The notes below the pieces were generated by a model. The model was not told where the DNA came from, searched no databases, and saw only the letters and a program-made list of their open reading frames with translations. The position numbers were made by a program, and so were the translations under genes. From Caulobacteraceae bacterium (lineage in GTDB: Bacteria; Pseudomonadota; Alphaproteobacteria; Caulobacterales; Caulobacteraceae), in NCBI GenBank assembly GCA_947456005.1, contig CANGRP010000151.1, forward strand, positions 1-6,165: a stretch of DNA of 6,165 nucleotides, in the 5' to 3' direction. This document shows positions 5,100 through 6,165 of this stretch, piece by piece (position 1 is the first letter of the stretch; every line of letters begins with the position of its first letter).

Positions 5100-6165
5100 T
5101 CAGCCGCCGGCCAGGAAGTCGCGGGTGGCCTCCAGCACCTCCACCAGGGTCAGGCGGCGGACCTCCACCCCCTCCGGCAGGGCCCCGAACAGACGGGTGG
5201 GCGTGGCGGCGTCCAGCATGACGAAGACGCCCCTGTCATCCTGGCGACGGATCAGGCGCCCGAAGGCCTGGGCGATGCGGCCCCGGGTGATGGCGTCGTC
5301 CCAGCCGTTCCCGAAGCGGGCCCGCCTCGCCTTGTGCAGCAGGTCCGGCCGGGGCCAGGGCGCCCGGTCGAAGGCCAGCAGGCGCAGGCTGCGGCCCGGC
5401 ACGTCGACCCCGTCGCGGACGGCGTCGGTGCCCAGCAGGCAGGAGTCGACCTCGGCCCGGAAGATGTCCACGAGGGCGCCGACCTCCAGGGGGTCGACGT
5501 GCTGGGCGTAGAGGGACAGTCCCCGGTCCCCCAGGGGGGCGGCGATCTGCTCATGGACGGCGCGGAGCCGGCGGATCGCGGTAAACAGGCCCAGCCCGCC
5601 GCCGCCCGCCGCCAGGAAGAGCTCGCGCATGGCCGCGCCCACCTGCCGGGCGTCGTTCTTGCTGACGTCGGTGACGACAAAGGCCCGGGCGCAGGCGGCG
5701 TAGTCGAAGGGCGAGGCGAGGCGCAGGTGCGCGGGCGGCGAGGCCAGACGGCGGCCCCCCGACCGGAGTTCGGCCAGGGCGAAGGGGTCCTCTGCGGCGC
5801 TGTCCGTCAGGGTGGCGGAGGTCACGAGGACTCCATGCGCCGGCTCCAGCACGGTGCGCACCAGGGGCTCGGTGGGGTCGACCCAGTGCCGACGGAAGGC
5901 GGCGTCGGCCAGCCGGCCGCTGATCACCACCCCCTCGAACCAGTCGACGAAGTCGGGATCGTCGCCCGCGACCTCGGCGTCCAGGGTCGACAGCATGCCG
6001 CGCCAGGCGGGCAGGGTCATGCGCGCCCGGCGGTCCAGGCCTCGTAGAACCCCCTCTATCCGCCCGCGCTCGGCGCCGGTCAGGGTCTCGGCGCCCTGGT
6101 CCAGCAGGTCCTCCAGCGTCCGCGTAAGGGCCAGCAGGGGGGCCTCGATGTCCGCCAGGGCCGAG
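5100..6165 (-). CDS. DinG/YoaA-family ATP-dependent DNA helicase, C-terminal part only
   Basis: The frame is open from the right window edge; 354 residues are seen and the true start lies outside, so the Met at 6020 is internal. This is the second helicase domain of an XPD/Rad3-like superfamily 2 enzyme, which in bacteria acts in DNA repair and replication-fork processing. Visible family signatures, numbered from the edge, are LVTSATLTDSA (about 113-123), LASPFDY (149-155), LGLFTAIRRLRAV (191-203), LLGTDAVRDGVDVPG (243-257) and motif VI QAFGRLIRRQDDRGVFVMLD (299-318). Walker A, DEAH and any iron-sulfur cysteines would be in the missing N-terminal part, so whether it is an Fe-S enzyme cannot be judged. 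The family also includes helicase-nuclease fusions; none is visible here. It precedes the 91-residue gene and PhyH by 54 nt on the same strand. Confidence 0.88.
   Translation of the reverse strand, partial: SALADIEAPLLALTRTLEDLLDQGAETLTGAERGRIEGVLRGLDRRARMTLPAWRGMLSTLDAEVAGDDPDFVDWFEGVVISGRLADAAFRRHWVDPTEPLVRTVLEPAHGVLVTSATLTDSAAEDPFALAELRSGGRRLASPPAHLRLASPFDYAACARAFVVTDVSKNDARQVGAAMRELFLAAGGGGLGLFTAIRRLRAVHEQIAAPLGDRGLSLYAQHVDPLEVGALVDIFRAEVDSCLLGTDAVRDGVDVPGRSLRLLAFDRAPWPRPDLLHKARRARFGNGWDDAITRGRIAQAFGRLIRRQDDRGVFVMLDAATPTRLFGALPEGVEVRRLTLVEVLEATRDFLAGG

Noticed and set aside
5334..6047. 237-codon plus-strand ORF opposite the DinG-like helicase
   Set aside because: Antisense, Gly/Gln/Val-rich shadow of a gene with a full set of helicase motifs.

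Overview
The window looks like chromosome from a high-GC alphaproteobacterium, most likely Caulobacterales-like (Caulobacter, Phenylobacterium or a relative). This rests on strongly GC-biased flanking genes, a ligase-associated DEXH helicase with clear family motifs, and a GCTAGAAC element before that gene that fits the Caulobacter housekeeping -10 consensus (GCTANAWC). The genus assignment is inference. All six protein genes lie on the minus strand, so transcription runs from high to low coordinates.

Right flank (about 3841-6165, GC-rich): the C-terminal part of a DinG/YoaA-type (XPD-like) ATP-dependent helicase runs in from the right edge. After a 54-nt gap comes a 91-residue protein of unknown function, whose stop codon overlaps (ATGA) the start of a phytanoyl-CoA dioxygenase (PhyH) family protein. 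The last two genes look translationally coupled.

Middle (about 1130-3836, clearly lower GC): an accessory segment with two genes, a ParB/Srx-fold protein of 431 residues (GTG start with a strong ribosome site) followed 71 nt later by a D12-class N6-adenine DNA methyltransferase of 301 residues. Upstream is a gene-free stretch of about 360 nt. It holds a candidate sigma-70 promoter whose -10 lies inside a short inverted repeat, a leader with further palindromes, and a very AT-rich block with several palindromes next to the PhyH stop codon. No integrase, transposase or partner restriction enzyme is visible. The pair is the best candidate here for a little-described system, either methylation-linked defence or epigenetic control; that role is inference.

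Left flank (1-1096, GC-rich): the ligase-associated DEXH-box helicase, truncated by the left window edge. Its reading frame is clean and carries family motifs on both sides of a single in-frame TAA at 284-286, where the family normally has Glu. The gene is therefore either a recently inactivated allele or contains a sequencing error. Its promoter looks leaderless and overlaps GTTC repeats resembling an alphaproteobacterial LexA operator.

The flanking genes suggest DNA repair/helicase functions plus an oxygenase unit, with the ParB-like/methyltransferase pair inserted between them.
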